From contig CP136069.1 of assembly GCA_032622095.1 (NCBI GenBank), forward strand, positions 64,030,819 through 64,094,818: a stretch of 64,000 bases of DNA, in the 5' to 3' direction. The notes under the pieces were generated by a model, which saw only the letters and a program-made list of their open reading frames with translations, had not been told where the DNA came from and did no database searches. A program made the position numbers and the translations under genes. Shown here piece by piece: positions 44,140 to 56,150 of the stretch. Within the stretch, counting starts at the first letter, position 1. Each line of letters opens with the position of its first letter. Source of the stretch: Siphonodentalium dalli. Lineage: Eukaryota; Mollusca; Scaphopoda; Gadilida; Siphonodentaliidae.

Positions 44140-44520
44140 CCCTTTAAAGATGCATAATCCAAACTAACGCTTGCAAATTACTATTTTCTTGGCTTCGGGG
44201 GTAAAAAATATGTTATTCGAGTCGAGGAACCCAACCACCAAAACTCAGAGTGATCAGATATCGATGTTTTTTAATCTATTATTTTTCACCACCATTAATT
44301 TTAGGTGGCCCAGTAAACAGTCGACGAGAAGACTTTCTCTGACCAAATTGAGGATGAAGATGGATAACTCTAAATTCACACAGCTTTTTTATGTCAGATA
44401 TTTGACAAACCGGCAAAATTTTGTTGAACAAAATATTGATAAATAACAGGTTTTGGGCAATTTTATACTATAGCATTATTTTGGGCAATTACTCGATTTT
44501 GTAACTGAAGCGGCATTTAA
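44140..44520 (+). repeat. Dispersed repeat L, copy 1
   Basis: About 380 bp similar to 63277-63660 in the same orientation. Shared words include CTTGGCTTCGGGGGTAAAAA, GTGATCAGATATCGATGTTT, GTGGCCCAGTAAAC and CAATTTTATACTATAG. Neither copy keeps an open frame. Confidence 0.88.
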
Positions 44521-45229
44521 AACATATTTGTTGTTGTTGGAATCTGATGATATGGTGATCATTGAATCGGATTGAGTACCTTTAATGAGAAATGTTTTAT
44601 GTTTTGCTGCACTATTCACACTCATTATTGGATTAATGTTTACAAGACACAACTGCAAGACATGGAATTTTAATAGCTATTTCGCAAGATTTCTGATTCT
44701 AATTCCAGAAAGTCACCCTAATAAACTTGAGGTTCTATTCGGAAGAGAAGATTGCAATTATAAGATTTCTGCCCATCACAGGAAGGCATGCACCATGGAC
44801 ATCACCAACTGAGTCAACGGAGGGGTTAAACACTGAACACAAATACTAGAAAGTTTAGAACCTGATGCTGTTGACTTTAAAAGTTTGTCAGGCTGAAAAG
44901 TCTCATTCGAGATCACTAAATAACGATCCGAATGCAAAATGCCGACTTCCCCCATTACAACATTTGTCCAGGTATGTTGTCATGGGTGCAGAACATTGTC
45001 CGATCGGGCATGGACATTAATGGTTGACCCATGTACACGCCTCGGTGTGTGCATGTTAAAGAACAGTCACCACAGGGTTATAAAGTTACTCGGCCGTGGT
45101 AGCACCTGGACCAGTGCGTCTATAACCGAAAAGTTCCTGCACTGCAATATCTACAGATAGTGAGTTCAGTGAAAGCACCAATGACCAGTTCTAGTATCAG
45201 CACAGTCAATGATAACACAGCCTTGATAA

Positions 45230-45485
45230 CCCATCCATGACTGGAGGTTCCTGATATTTTGCGAAAACCCTGTTCCAATGCATTCTCTTATATATATGCG
45301 AGTCTCCCATAGGGAGCCCCGCATATATAAGAAAATACATTGGCCTAACAATATTTACCTTGACCTTGTAAACCAGTGCATTCTCTTATATATGCGAGGC
45401 TCCCTATGGGAGACTGGCATATATAAGAGAATGCACTGGCACAGGATCTTTAATGCTGCACAGCGCAGCTCCTGTCATGAAAGTG
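45230..45485 (+). mobile_element. Family C MITE
   Basis: Left CCCATCCATGACTGGAGG, two hairpins, right CAGCTCCTGTCATGAAAGTG before TTAA. The left flank is GATA-like, so the left TTAA is mutated. Confidence 0.9.
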
Positions 45486-45617
45486 TTAATCATCTGATTA
45501 CAGTCAGACAAGGTTTTTTTCAAATCAGTTCATCACAAAATGATAATTTATTTTCTGTGTTGCACTATTCTCTCAACTGGATTAATGTTTTCACAAGATA
45601 TGAACTTTTAATACCTA

Positions 45618-45669
45618 CAGTAATGCCCTAAATAATCGACTCCTTAACCACAGGAGAATTATGGGTAAC
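45618..45669. mobile_element. Family A, left end only
   Basis: TA then CAGTAATGCCCTAAATAATC to TATGGGTAAC, where the duplicated family I flank begins. Confidence 0.85.
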
Positions 45670-45945
45670 ATACTCCATTCAAGTTACCTGTACTGCACTT
45701 GTTTCAAGTTTCATATACCATATGTAAATTCAGCCCTGTTAAAATTAACGTCAGCTGAGCTAAGGCAAACACCTAGGCAAAATGAAATTTCATCAGCTAT
45801 ATTTTAGCCGAGGCAAATTTTAGAACCTATACCAATGCTTTTTTGCAAAATTTAAAGAAATCGCTTCAGGCATTGTCTTTGTGTTTGCATTTAGTTGTGG
45901 AAGTCTGAAGACAGTAAACATTTATTGTAGAATGCAAAGGACTAC
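45670..45945 (+). mobile_element. Family I partial copy with duplicated flank
   Basis: 45670-45730 matches 35430-35491. The family I start CAGCCCTGTTAAAATTAACG is at 45731. Similarity runs through GTTGTGGAAGTCTG to about 45945. It lacks the family A insertion of the other copy. Confidence 0.85.
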
Positions 45946-46665
45946 CGCTACATGTATTTCACAAATTTCTTGTTCTCTTTCCAGAAAGTATCGCCAATGA
46001 ACTGGAGTTTCTATTCCAAAAAGAAGATCGCAGTTATAAGATATACCCTCAACAGATAACAATATCATAAATCTGCCCATCACTGGAAGGCTTAATATGT
46101 TCACATGATGCACCATGCACCTTACAAACTGAGATAATGGAGGGGTTAAACACTCAACACGAATGCTAGATAGTTAAAGACCTGATGCAGTTGACTTTCA
46201 TCAACTTTTAATAATCAACTGGATGAAATGATTTAGAGTTCGGTGAATGCACCAACGAGCAATTTTAGTATCTACACAATCAATATCAGCTTCAGTAATC
46301 GGCTGATAGTACATTCAGACAATCAGTAAGAAAAGCTTTATTTTTTTCTCTCATTACAAACGAAGCAGTTTTTATAGGTTACTGGACTGTTCTCTCCTCA
46401 ACTGGATTAATGTTTACACAAGACAGGCACTTTAAATAGCTATTTCACAAGATTTCTCATTATAATTCCAGAAAGTCACCTGAATAAACCTTAGGTTCTA
46501 TTCCAAAGAGAAGATTGGATTTAATAAGATTTTCCCCCTCAACAGATAGCACTAATAGGGAAGATCAATATTTTGAAACTAGGAATGGAAGCTTATTCCG
46601 TATTGTGGACAGAGATAATTTGAAACTGGGAGTGGAAGCTCCATAAAGCAGAGTGCCAATATACA

Positions 46666-46872
46666 GTAATACTCCAAATAATCGACTCCTTAACCACAGC
46701 AGAATTATGGGTAACTTTTCAGGATTTAGACGGAAATATGGCTTGTTGTCATTCATCGGAAAGCTCTCGGTGGGAGCTTTCCAATGAATGGCAACAAGCC
46801 ATATTTCCGACTAAATCCTGAAAAATTACCCATAAATCCGCTGTGATTAGTCGATTATTTAGAGCATTACTG
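46666..46872. mobile_element. Family A palindrome, full length
   Basis: 207 bp, TA on both sides, ends CAGTAATACTC and GAGCATTACTG. The change in the left end is mirrored in the right (CTC / GAG). Confidence 0.92.
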
Positions 46873-46990
46873 TAGGAATGCTATCGAAATAGCGACCACC
46901 GGGGAGGGGGAACTTAGATGGGATTCATTCTAATAACAGACAGGATGTGTCCACTAAAAGCGTAAGTATAAGTAAGTATGACAAAATCAA

Positions 46991-47291
46991 CAAGCCTGGA
47001 TATAGTTTGTCTGACATTTGCAGAACGAAGTCCCCAGAAGGCGAATTTAGTAATGCTATCCCACACACTCTGTGGACCTCATTCTGTTTGTCCTCATCAT
47101 CTGGGAAGTATCTATATCCTCAAATTAACATTGTTTTAGTTGTAGAAGATAAAATACATAATCGAGGTGACTATAATGGTGAACATCGCCAACTTCAACT
47201 GGGGAACTTCAATCTGATCCTAGGTCTCCAAAAGAAGAGGCCTAAGCAGAATGAGGTTGTCAGAGGGTGAATTTGGTGCTGCTAGCCCGCA
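46991..47291. mobile_element. Family B, both palindromes damaged
   Basis: CAAGCCTGGATATAGTTTGTC outer end, shortened left palindrome, the internal text GAACATCGCCAACTTCAACT, and only the start of the right palindrome. Confidence 0.82.
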
Positions 47292-48755
47292 ATGGCTCAG
47301 AAGTTCAACATCACCATTCTATGATCTAATAAGTAGTATATATATAAAACCATTATGGTGAGTAAGAACACCATTAATACAGTCAGTAAATATATTTTAT
47401 ATCTCACAGGGTTAGAGTGAAAGACAACAACTGGAACGCGTTAAATAACTACCTGTTTAGAAAAACACAATTATTTACAGGAAGCCGATACAATAAATGT
47501 AGTAGTAACAAATACAAACATGTGAGTGACAATTTTTTGAGGCACAATAATCGCATATAATTGACACCAATCGAGAATTTATTCCCAAACAAACCAAAAA
47601 CAAACAAAAACAAAAAGGGGAGGGAGGGTTTTCAAAATTAGCGACCAACTTCACCCGTCAATTTATTGGAAAGAAAGTTAACACAACCGCTTCGCGCATC
47701 CCTTCTGACAAAAAATATAGTTCCCTCGATTCTGCTTGGCGAATTATTCCAATTGCAAACTAAATGGCATTACTGCCAAAATTGCTGTACTTTATAATTA
47801 TGTTTTAATTTCGTCTAAGTACTTCGCAACATCAGTGTATAACCTTACTTATCTGAAATGTCATGCGTTATGGTGTAGTGATCTATGCCAGTGAAAGATT
47901 TTGGTGCCAAACATGTTTGCGTTTTACACAATTTTGGTTTAAATTACACATCTGGTTAACCATTTGGGATAAAATACGTCGCTCTTATATGACTATGGTT
48001 TAAATATGCACACTGGTATACATGTATGATAAAAAAGTCACTTCTTAAGGAATCAATTTAAAATGCATAAGTTCAGTTATTTAAATCAGGTCTGGTATGA
48101 TGCCCCCTTAAATACTTGACATAAATAACAATCAAGAACAGCATAGATTGCCCATATCATAAGCAGCCGCAAAGACATAGAATCTACTCACTTTAACTTG
48201 ACCTTTGAAGAACAAACCATACCAGTTCCCGGCCGTGACTATAAACTCGGTGAACACCAGACAATAATACATAAAATTTTCTCCTTGACATAGAAATTAA
48301 GCGCAAGAACTTACTCAACCAACAATTTTAAGACTGAATATGAAAACCAGCTTTGTGCGAAAATTTTTAATTCACACATATTTGATGTCATATCTCAATA
48401 ATAATTGCATTGTGATAAAATATGCAGGTCATGAATCAAAATCAGATAACAGGTTTTCCACCAAGTGTCAAAATGATCATTAAGGCATAAAAAGGCAGCT
48501 GAATTTTTAAAGAGCAATTTCATGAGAGTGACGAGTCTTTAATTATAAACAGAATAATTCATGCAAGTTTATGTTTTGAATTAGAATTGAGTGTAAATTT
48601 GTGTTATGATTATCTGACTAGCCATACAGGTCACGCAATTATCACATTTTAGTATAGATGCTAAAACACGTACTCTTTTGCCTACTGCTTTAATTATCGA
48701 AACAAAAAGAAGTGTAGCCTAGAGGGCGACTTGGTATAGACATATTCTCCCTTAA
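47292..48755. other. No feature seen
   Basis: The longest element-free stretch of the window. AT-rich, no open frame over 60 codons, no repeat found. Confidence 0.55.
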
Positions 48756-49130
48756 CCCTTTACCCAACAAACCGGCCAAAACCGGCCAAATAAAGCTTCA
48801 ACAGCCTAAAATATCTTCGGTCTGTCTCAATAGAACCATACAAATATGGATATTATTGGAACCGGCTCCTTGACCACATTGTGATAGTTACAGTTATGCC
48901 CTGTGCCAATGCATTCTCTTATATATGCGAGTCGACCATAGGTCGCCTCGCATATATAAGAGAATGCATTGGCCTAACACTTTTTACCATTTTTTCTTAC
49001 AATCTTTAACAATTTTATAATTTTTAATGTGTTAAGCCAATGCATTCTCTTATATATGCGAGGCGACCTATGGTCGACTCGCATATATAAGAGAATGCAT
49101 TGGCACAGGGCCCTTCTGTTGGGTAAAGGG
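48756..49130 (+). mobile_element. Family D MITE (TTAA type), 375 bp
   Basis: TTAA at 48752-48755 and 49131-49134. Hairpins at 48905-48973 and 49036-49104, each 69 nt with the outer stem GCCAATGCATTCTCTTATAT. Has AACCGGCCAAAACCGGCC near the left end. Confidence 0.96.
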
Positions 49131-49190
49131 TTAATAAATGTGTCACTTCTCCCTAATTTTGTCCCAGAGAGATGTGACTTCTCTCATATA

Positions 49191-49404
49191 CAGTAATGCC
49201 CGAAGTATATGACCCCTTAACCACAGCAAAATTTATGGTGAATTTTCAGGATTTAGGCGGAAATATGGCTTGTTGCCATTCATCGGAAAGCTCTCGGTGA
49301 GAGCTTTCCGATGAATGGCAGCAAGCCATATTTCTGACTAAATCATGATTTTTTTTTTGATAATTCTGCTGTGGTTTAGGGGTCAATTATTTAGGACATT
49401 ACTG
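49191..49404 (+). mobile_element. Family A, asymmetric subfamily A2
   Basis: TA on both sides. Left GCCCGAAGTATATGACCCC, right GGGGTCAATTATTTAGGAC. Full length with a T run in the right arm. Confidence 0.93.
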
Positions 49405-49586
49405 TACCAGTATGTAGTATATGTTTCAACATTTAGGCAAGAACTTTAAACCTGTATACCAACAGAAACAGACTGTTGATTGTCATGGAGCAAAGTATTC
49501 CAATCTGATAGCATAATATGACCTCATCCTTGAAAGTGCCTGCAAATTTGCAAAATATCTTTTGTTTGGGACAAATGTGCGCTTAA

Positions 49587-49805
49587 CCCTTTCTATACTA
49601 AATGGTTTCTCTTATCCAGTTATAAAAGTACACATTGGAATTGTCTACTAATCAACTGCAGGGGTTTTCAGGAAAAATAAGCAGATGACAGATAACAAAA
49701 GTACAGAAGGTGTCCTATTTAATTGAGGGAAATGTTCAGATAATAAGTTTATGTGATTATTTCCTAAGGCAACTACTCATCAATGAGTATTTAGTATATA
49801 AAGGG
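49587..49805 (+). mobile_element. Family G MITE (TTAA type), full copy, 219 bp
   Basis: TTAA at 49583-49586 and 49806-49809. Ends CCCTTTCTATACTAAATG and ATTTAGTATATAAAGGG are inverted repeats. The middle is not palindromic. Confidence 0.92.
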
Positions 49806-50439
49806 TTAATCCTTGACTTCTGACTAAAATGTGCCCTTTTATGGAAGTTCTGCCCCTTACACTTAGTTTCTTCCAGTGTCCCTGACTAGACAATGAGTCA
49901 AAGACTACTCACCATTAGCCGATTCTCTTGGAGATAGGAATAATCCAATCACGTAACAGGTTATATCTGATAGATGGTATAATAATCCAATCACGTAACA
50001 AGTTACATCTCATAAAACAACCGGAACATCTAATTTCTTCTTGCTGCCCCTCCGTACCCTGAAGCAAAAAAAAACAAACAGAGTTTCACAATTTGCCAGA
50101 AAGCATGTGTTTAGTGGAGAAATAATCTGCAGTTAAAAAATCAATATGGGCAATAGGCAATCCACTTATATGAGATTTTTTTCAATACGGAACAAAAACT
50201 AAATCTGTTATCGTGTGACAGAGCTGAACCGATATAAATCGGAAATTAGCAGAGACCAACGACTGAAAGCATCAATCTCGAGTATCTGGTTTATCTTAAT
50301 GTGTTCATGGGTGCGTTTTCATGATGGCATTGTATGAGAGCGGGGCTATTATATGGGGCATGTTGCGTGAATTACTGAGATATCTGTATAAAAGCAACGG
50401 GTTGTCTCTTGGAGAAAATGTCCTGTTTAGGTCGATTGC
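49806..50439. other. No gene; one short direct repeat
   Basis: AATAATCCAATCACGTAACA occurs twice, near 49947 and 49980. Nothing else recognised. Confidence 0.5.
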
Positions 50440-51360
50440 AGAAAATATTGATTTGTCATTTAATCTTTTTATATGGACAATACATTATTAGAGGAAGGGT
50501 ATTGATTTCGACGATGAACTAATTGTAGACAGACTTCTCCCCTAATAAAAACAGACACAAAGCTTCTACAGAAATTTCTTATAATTTGAAATAATTCACT
50601 GCTAGAAAAATCTCTGTGGGGTTCCAAACCTGTAGTTACATCAACAGCTTATTTTTTTTTTTTTTTATAAAATATGAGGCCCCTCATAAAAAAAAAACTG
50701 ACACAAGTCTAAGATTTCTACAGAAATTGCCATAAATTTTGAAATAATTCACTTTATGAAAATATGTCTAGGGTATCCAGACACCCAGTTGCAACAATAG
50801 CTTATTTTTGGTTATAAATTTAAATTTTAATAACAATTTTGATGGGCTGTGACCTCCTTGAACGGAGACTCAGTTATTTGTAAAATTCAAGAGTCACGGT
50901 ATGATATACATACATAAACTGGACGACAAAGATTTCTACAGGAATTGCCTTGAATTTTGTAATATTTTAATGCTTGAGTATGTTTCTGTGTATATGGTAA
51001 TGTCAATCTCCTGGTTGGGGCACATTTTAATTTGCACAACAATTCATTCCAATGCGATTTACAGTTCTTAAAATTAAATAGGGGTCTGAGTTATAAACTT
51101 AAATTTATATTACTATTTTTAGGACATTATTGATTTCAACAATGGGCTAATTGCAAACAGACATCCCCTGATGGGAACAGACATGAGTCGAAGATTTCTA
51201 CAGGAATTGATTTGAATTTTTAAATAGTTCACTGCTTGAACATGTCTCTGTGAGTTCTGGAAATGTCAACCTCCGGGTTGGGGCACATTTCATTCTGCGC
51301 AACCATTCGCTCCAACATCTGCAAGTTACAGTTCTTAAAGGGAGACCATGTGACTAAAAA
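50440..51360 (+). repeat. Old degenerate direct repeats
   Basis: AGATTTCTACAGGAATTG or variants occur near 50572, 50708, 50929 and 51190. ATTGATTTCGACGATG near 50499 has a partner near 51127. GGTTGGGGCACATTT occurs near 51014 and 51274. Spacing is irregular. Confidence 0.65.
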
Positions 51361-51645
51361 GAATTCAAGACTCCGGGAGATCTATACTCAAGATTTAAGT
51401 TCCCAGATGGTGAAGATGGTGATGTGCACCCATTGGGCACCTTGATTGTGCAACGTGCCATCTGCCAATTTGGGGACAAAGAGAAATTAAACTAAAAAGA
51501 AACTTTATAAAGAAACTAAAAAATCTTGTTAATTTGATAATAAAAATACTTTAGGGTGAATTTAGTGATAGAAACTAAAAAATCTTGTTAATTTGATAAT
51601 AAAAATACTTTAGGGTGAATTTAGTGATGCTAGTCTGCTGAGTGG
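51361..51645 (+). mobile_element. Family B partial copy with a 59-bp duplication
   Basis: The family B middle (CCCATTGGGCACCTTGATTG, CTGCCAATTTGGGG) runs into the start of a terminal palindrome. 59 bp from 51511 are repeated exactly or nearly so from 51570. Gives the empty Helitron site twice. Confidence 0.85.
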
Positions 51646-51689
51646 CATAAAAAAAATATCCTGGTTTCCTCTGCCATTATAGGAACTTG

Positions 51690-52382
51690 AAAGAGTAACT
51701 TAGAAGGTGACATGAAAGATGCTATATATATGACATGAAAGCCGCTATATATGACACGAAAGATGCTATATATATATATATATGACATGAGAGACGCTAT
51801 AAATATATGCCATGAAAGATGCTATATATATTTATGTGACATGAAAGATGCTATATATATATACGTGACATGAAAGATGCAATATATGTGACATGAACGA
51901 TGCTGTATATGTGACATGAAAGATGCTATATATGACAAGAAAGATGCTATAAATATATGACATGAAAGACACTATATATATTTATGTGAAAGACACTATA
52001 TATATGTGACATGAAAGATGCAATATATGTGACATGAAAGACGCTATATATGACACGAAAGATGCTATATATATATATATATGACATGAGAGACGCTATA
52101 AATATATGCCATGAAAGATGCTATATATATTTATGTGACATGAAAGATGCTATATATATATACGTGACATGAAAGATGCAATATATGTGACATGAACGAT
52201 GCTGTATATGTGACATGAAAGATGCTATATATGACATGAAAGACACTATATATATTTATGTGAAAGACACTATATATATGTGACATGAAAGATGCAATAT
52301 ATGTGACATGAAAGACACTATATATATTTATGTGAAAGACACTATATATATGTGACACGAAAGATGCTATATATGTGACATG
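51690..52382 (+). repeat. ATATAT-rich minisatellite with higher-order repeat
   Basis: About 30 units of TGACATGAAAGATGCTATAT with variable TA runs. A block starting TGACACGAAAGATGC at 51752 is repeated almost exactly at 52051, 299 bp on, with one unit lost later. The 85-codon reverse frame is periodic and not a gene. Confidence 0.93.
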
Positions 52383-52475
52383 GCTCATTCATTTGTTGCA
52401 TATATTCTGTTGAGTTTAATAGGAGATGGTCCAATAAATGGTCGGATTTAGTGTATAGTACCCCCTTAAGTTTTT
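52383..52475. mobile_element. Family F, one end only
   Basis: CTCATTCATTTGTTGCATAT to GTATAGTACCCCCTTAA. The other arm is replaced by the minisatellite. Confidence 0.75.
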
Positions 52476-52734
52476 ATTAATGTGTACAGTGTTTGTTTAT
52501 GATAACAGAATATACTTGATAATGAGTAGTTACTTGATTCCCATTGATTTATTTTGTTGATGCTCAACTGATAAGTTCAAAAGCTTAACACTTGTTATTG
52601 AATGCATTTACTGAACATGTAAATAAATCCATTTGATTGTTTTTCTGTCTATTAGCTAATAATAAAATAATAAAAAGTCACATGTCACAGACCGCATGGC
52701 CCCTGTAATGAGGTGGACTTTTGAGACGTTGGCT

Positions 52735-53230
52735 TAAGAACAAAGGGGTCAAATTCAGCAAAAAAATTTACTCCAACTTGACGATGACCTGCATGTTCTC
52801 AAAAGGTGAACCACACACCAAATATCAAGAGATATAATGAAAATTGCTCAAGTTATAATTTAGATAATGCAAATATTATCATTTCTAAGTCGACCAAAAT
52901 CACACAGAAGTGCGTCATAAATCATTTGACAATGACATCATTTGAACTTGCCATGTATTTTCTGATCTGTAAACCATTTACCAAATATCAGTTTTTTTAA
53001 ACATATTGTCCAAGTTATCCAGAAAGCCCAAACATTAATTATTTCTGAGCAGAAAAAGGGACATAACTCTGTCACAACTCACAGGGCCATGACCATTTTA
53101 GAATTTAAAATGCATCTTCTCAAGTAAAAACCACGTACCAAATATCAAGATATTCTGTTAAATATTGCTCAAGTTATATCAACGGGACAACCCAAAAACT
53201 GCAATTTCCACTCAATAAGTTCAAAGTAAA
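52735..53230 (+). repeat. Molluscan-style dispersed repeat, two rounds
   Basis: ACCAAATATCAAGA and TTGCTCAAGTTATA near 52820 and 53140. AAAGGGACATAACTCTGTCA near 53055. Same character as 59068-59480. Confidence 0.6.
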
Positions 53231-53518
53231 ATAAACTCTTTTTCTCCTGCCATCATAATTAGCAATATGGGAAAATTCATACATTAATCAAAGGGGTTAC
53301 TGTGAGCAGTGTACATGAGTTGGTCGTTAAATGGGACCACATGCTGGTGATTACAGGGGATATTATAAAAAAAACAACAGGTTGTCCAAGGAAGAAAACA
53401 TTTCATTTCTATGTCAATTGTGCAAAATATCGATGTGTCACATCAAACCTTAGCATCTTTTAATAGGCACAATATGTTATTTAGACACAATTATTGATTA
53501 AGAAAATTAGTTAATTAA

Positions 53519-53746
53519 CCCTTTCATGAATGGAGCATCCTGAAATTTTGCAAAAACCCTGTGCCAATGCATTCTCTTACATATGTGAGTCTCCCATATA
53601 TAAGAAAATACATTGGCCAAACAATATTTACCTTGATCTTGTAAGCCAGTGCATTCTCTTATATATGCGAGACTCCCTATGGGAGATAATGCACTGGCAC
53701 AGGATTTTTAATGCTGCACCAGTGCAGCTCCGGTCATGAAAGGGTT
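53519..53746 (+). mobile_element. Family C MITE with damaged hairpins
   Basis: TTAA at 53515-53518, CCCTTTCATGAATGGAGC, right CAGCTCCGGTCATGAAAGGG, then TTTTAA. Both hairpins have lost parts of an arm. Confidence 0.9.
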
Positions 53747-54779
53747 TTAAAGACAGATTTCTCATCAGCTACAATTGAAAACAAATATCTGCTTAGCTCT
53801 TTTCCATACTTGCTCATCAATGTTTTCATGTTCGATATATATTAAAATAAACACTCATTCATTCATTCCCATACTGAAATAAAAAAATAAATATTTTTCA
53901 CATTCTTTGTCATTTATGTCAGCTATTCATGTGGACAAAAACATTATTCTCAAACTAAAATCTGCTTGGTAGGGTCTTTATTTCTTCTGGACTTAATATT
54001 CCTTGAAAAGACTCTATATATTAGTCATAGAAATAAAAACAAAAAAATTGAAATAAATAAGACATTTTTTTTCAAACAGTCAATCTTGTATGACGAGCAC
54101 TTGCCAAATTTTCAACTTATATCGACAAGTCAAACTAGACATATATCACATAGGGATATGTGTTTATATCATTCCTCCCAATTATACATGATTTGGAGGT
54201 ACGAACAAGCAACGTTCGTTCAATATTATACATGACTCATAGGTGTCTAATATGACTCATGATTGTCTCGTTCTTATTTTGGCCATTAGCATAGATCAAT
54301 TGGCATCAAATATCCATTTAGAGCAACACATGTTATATCCAGATTTCATAAAATCTAGTTTCTGGTCTTAGGCATAGAGCTTATATATTCCAACAACAAT
54401 TAGAATCATGATTCTCAATTTGATTCTCACAAATATGCAGTACTTTATAATTGATGTTGATTCTGTCAAATGTGTAGATTTAATGCATTATCCATGACAA
54501 TTACAAAGGTCAAGAAATTATCCCCTTAACTGAATTGGTATATTAAATTAAATAGAACAAAATTGTACAAGCAATTTTCTCAATCCTGACTGAATTAGAT
54601 AGAATTACAACTGCTATAACTAATACTAATGTGGCCGTTATTACCAATGAAAACAAGAGGTTACATCAAGGTTGCTGGCATATATATCACACAGTGTCAA
54701 ATTGAAACATAGGCAGGATGGAACCCAATTTTAAAATAAACAGTGGGGAATATCTCTAAAAGGGAAAACACATTTCTCG
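53747..54779. other. No gene supported
   Basis: AT-rich. The 89-codon frame at 53966-54235 has no recognisable content. Confidence 0.5.
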
Positions 54780-55930
54780 CTATCACTTCATTGAAAGCCC
54801 TTGTGATGGTGAAAATCTATAATAAATTTCACTGAAAACCTATATTATAAACCCATTGCTGAAATAACCAGGACAGACACAAAACAAGAGATGGACTGTC
54901 GTCCAGTGCATACCCCCTTGTGGCATACCGCCTTGTGTGGGCATATCTATAAATTATGACTGCTATACTCAGACAGATGGACCCAAAAATCAGCATTTTC
55001 ATATAAACAAAGATGAATAACTATAGAACGAAAAACCAAAACAACAGTTGAATATGCCATTAAATGTCCTCATAGTGGTGAACATCCAAACCAAATTTCA
55101 TTCAGATCCGAGCATTACTGTTCAAGTTATCGCCTGAACAGACATCAGATGGACCAAAAAGCCAACATTTCCATATAAACAAAAAATGAATAATTAAACT
55201 CTATAACGGAAACTCGAACAAAACGATTGAATCCTCTATTGAATGTCCCCATAATAGTGAACATCCATACAAAATTTCATTGAGATCTGAGGACTACTGT
55301 TCAAGTTATGACCTGAACAAACATAGGATGGACCAAAAAGCCAACATTTCCAGATAAACAAAGATGAATAACTCTAGAATGGAAAAACCAAACAAAACAA
55401 TGGAAACCTCTATTGAATGTCCTCATAGTAGTGAACATCCATACCAAATTTCATTGAGATCCGAGCACTACTGTTCAAGTTATGACATGAACAGACACCA
55501 GACAGACCAAAAATCCAACATTTCCAGATAAACAAAGATGTATAACTCTAGAATGGAAAATCCATTCAAAACGATGGAACACTCTATTTAATGTTCTCAC
55601 AGTAGTGAACATCCAAACCAAATTTCATTAAGATCCCAGCACAACTGTAGAAGTTACGACATGAACAGACACCAGAGGGACCAAAAAGCCAACATTTCCA
55701 GATAAACAAACATGAATAACTCTAGAATGGAAAATCCAAATAAAACGATTGAAACGTCTATTTAATTTCCTCATAGTAGTGAACATCCATACCTAATTTC
55801 ATTGAGATCCTGGCACTGCTGTTCAAGTTATGACATGAACAGACATCGGAAAGACGTACAAACGGACGCACGGACGGACAGGTGCAAAAAAAATACCCTC
55901 CCTTTTTTTTTTAAAGGGGGTATAAAAACA
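54780..55930 (+). repeat. Tandem array, ~174-bp period, 5-6 units, with terminal hairpin
   Basis: GTGAACATCC is at steps of 179, 174, 174 and 174 bp (55081 to 55782). Units contain ACCAAATTTCATTGAGATCC, GTTCAAGTTATGAC and CATTTCCAGATAAACAAAG. Before it is AACAAGAGATGGACTG with inverted GCATACCCCC and GGGCATAT. After it is ACGGACGGACAGG and a hairpin ATACCCTCCC / GGGGGTAT. This looks like one long dispersed element with an expanded body. Confidence 0.85.
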
Positions 55931-56150
55931 TTATTTCCAGATAAATAAAATGAAAATGTCAATGACACTGTTTCTAAACTTGGGAAGGATTTAAGTTTAT
56001 GCTGTACAGTCAATAGAATGATAAAGAATAGGGAGAGTCAAAAAGTTCCAGTGAAGGGATATTGTATTGTGACGATGGATTAAAATGTGAAATCTAAGAT
56101 GCCTGCTGGCAGCCATCTTTTTTTTATACTTTCAGAATAATTTGATGGCT

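Larger units (their letters stand above)
44590..46560 (+). repeat. Segmental triplication M
   Basis: Blocks 44590-44880, 45960-46200 and 46370-46560 share CTGGATTAATGTTTACA, CAGAAAGTCACC, GGTTCTATTC and GAAGATTG. The first two also share GAGGGGTTAAACACT and CCTGATGC. GTTCAGTGAAAGCACCAATG near 45163 has a partner near 46235. Family C, A and I pieces lie between. GC-richer text at 44975-45135 is unassigned. Confidence 0.75.

Noticed and set aside
44975-45135. Possible SINE or tRNA-derived block
   Set aside because: GC-richer and distinctive, but no A or B box pair, tail or second copy could be shown.
51690-52388. Possible CRISPR-like array
   Set aside because: Units are contiguous degenerate minisatellite repeats without unique spacers, in a eukaryotic setting.
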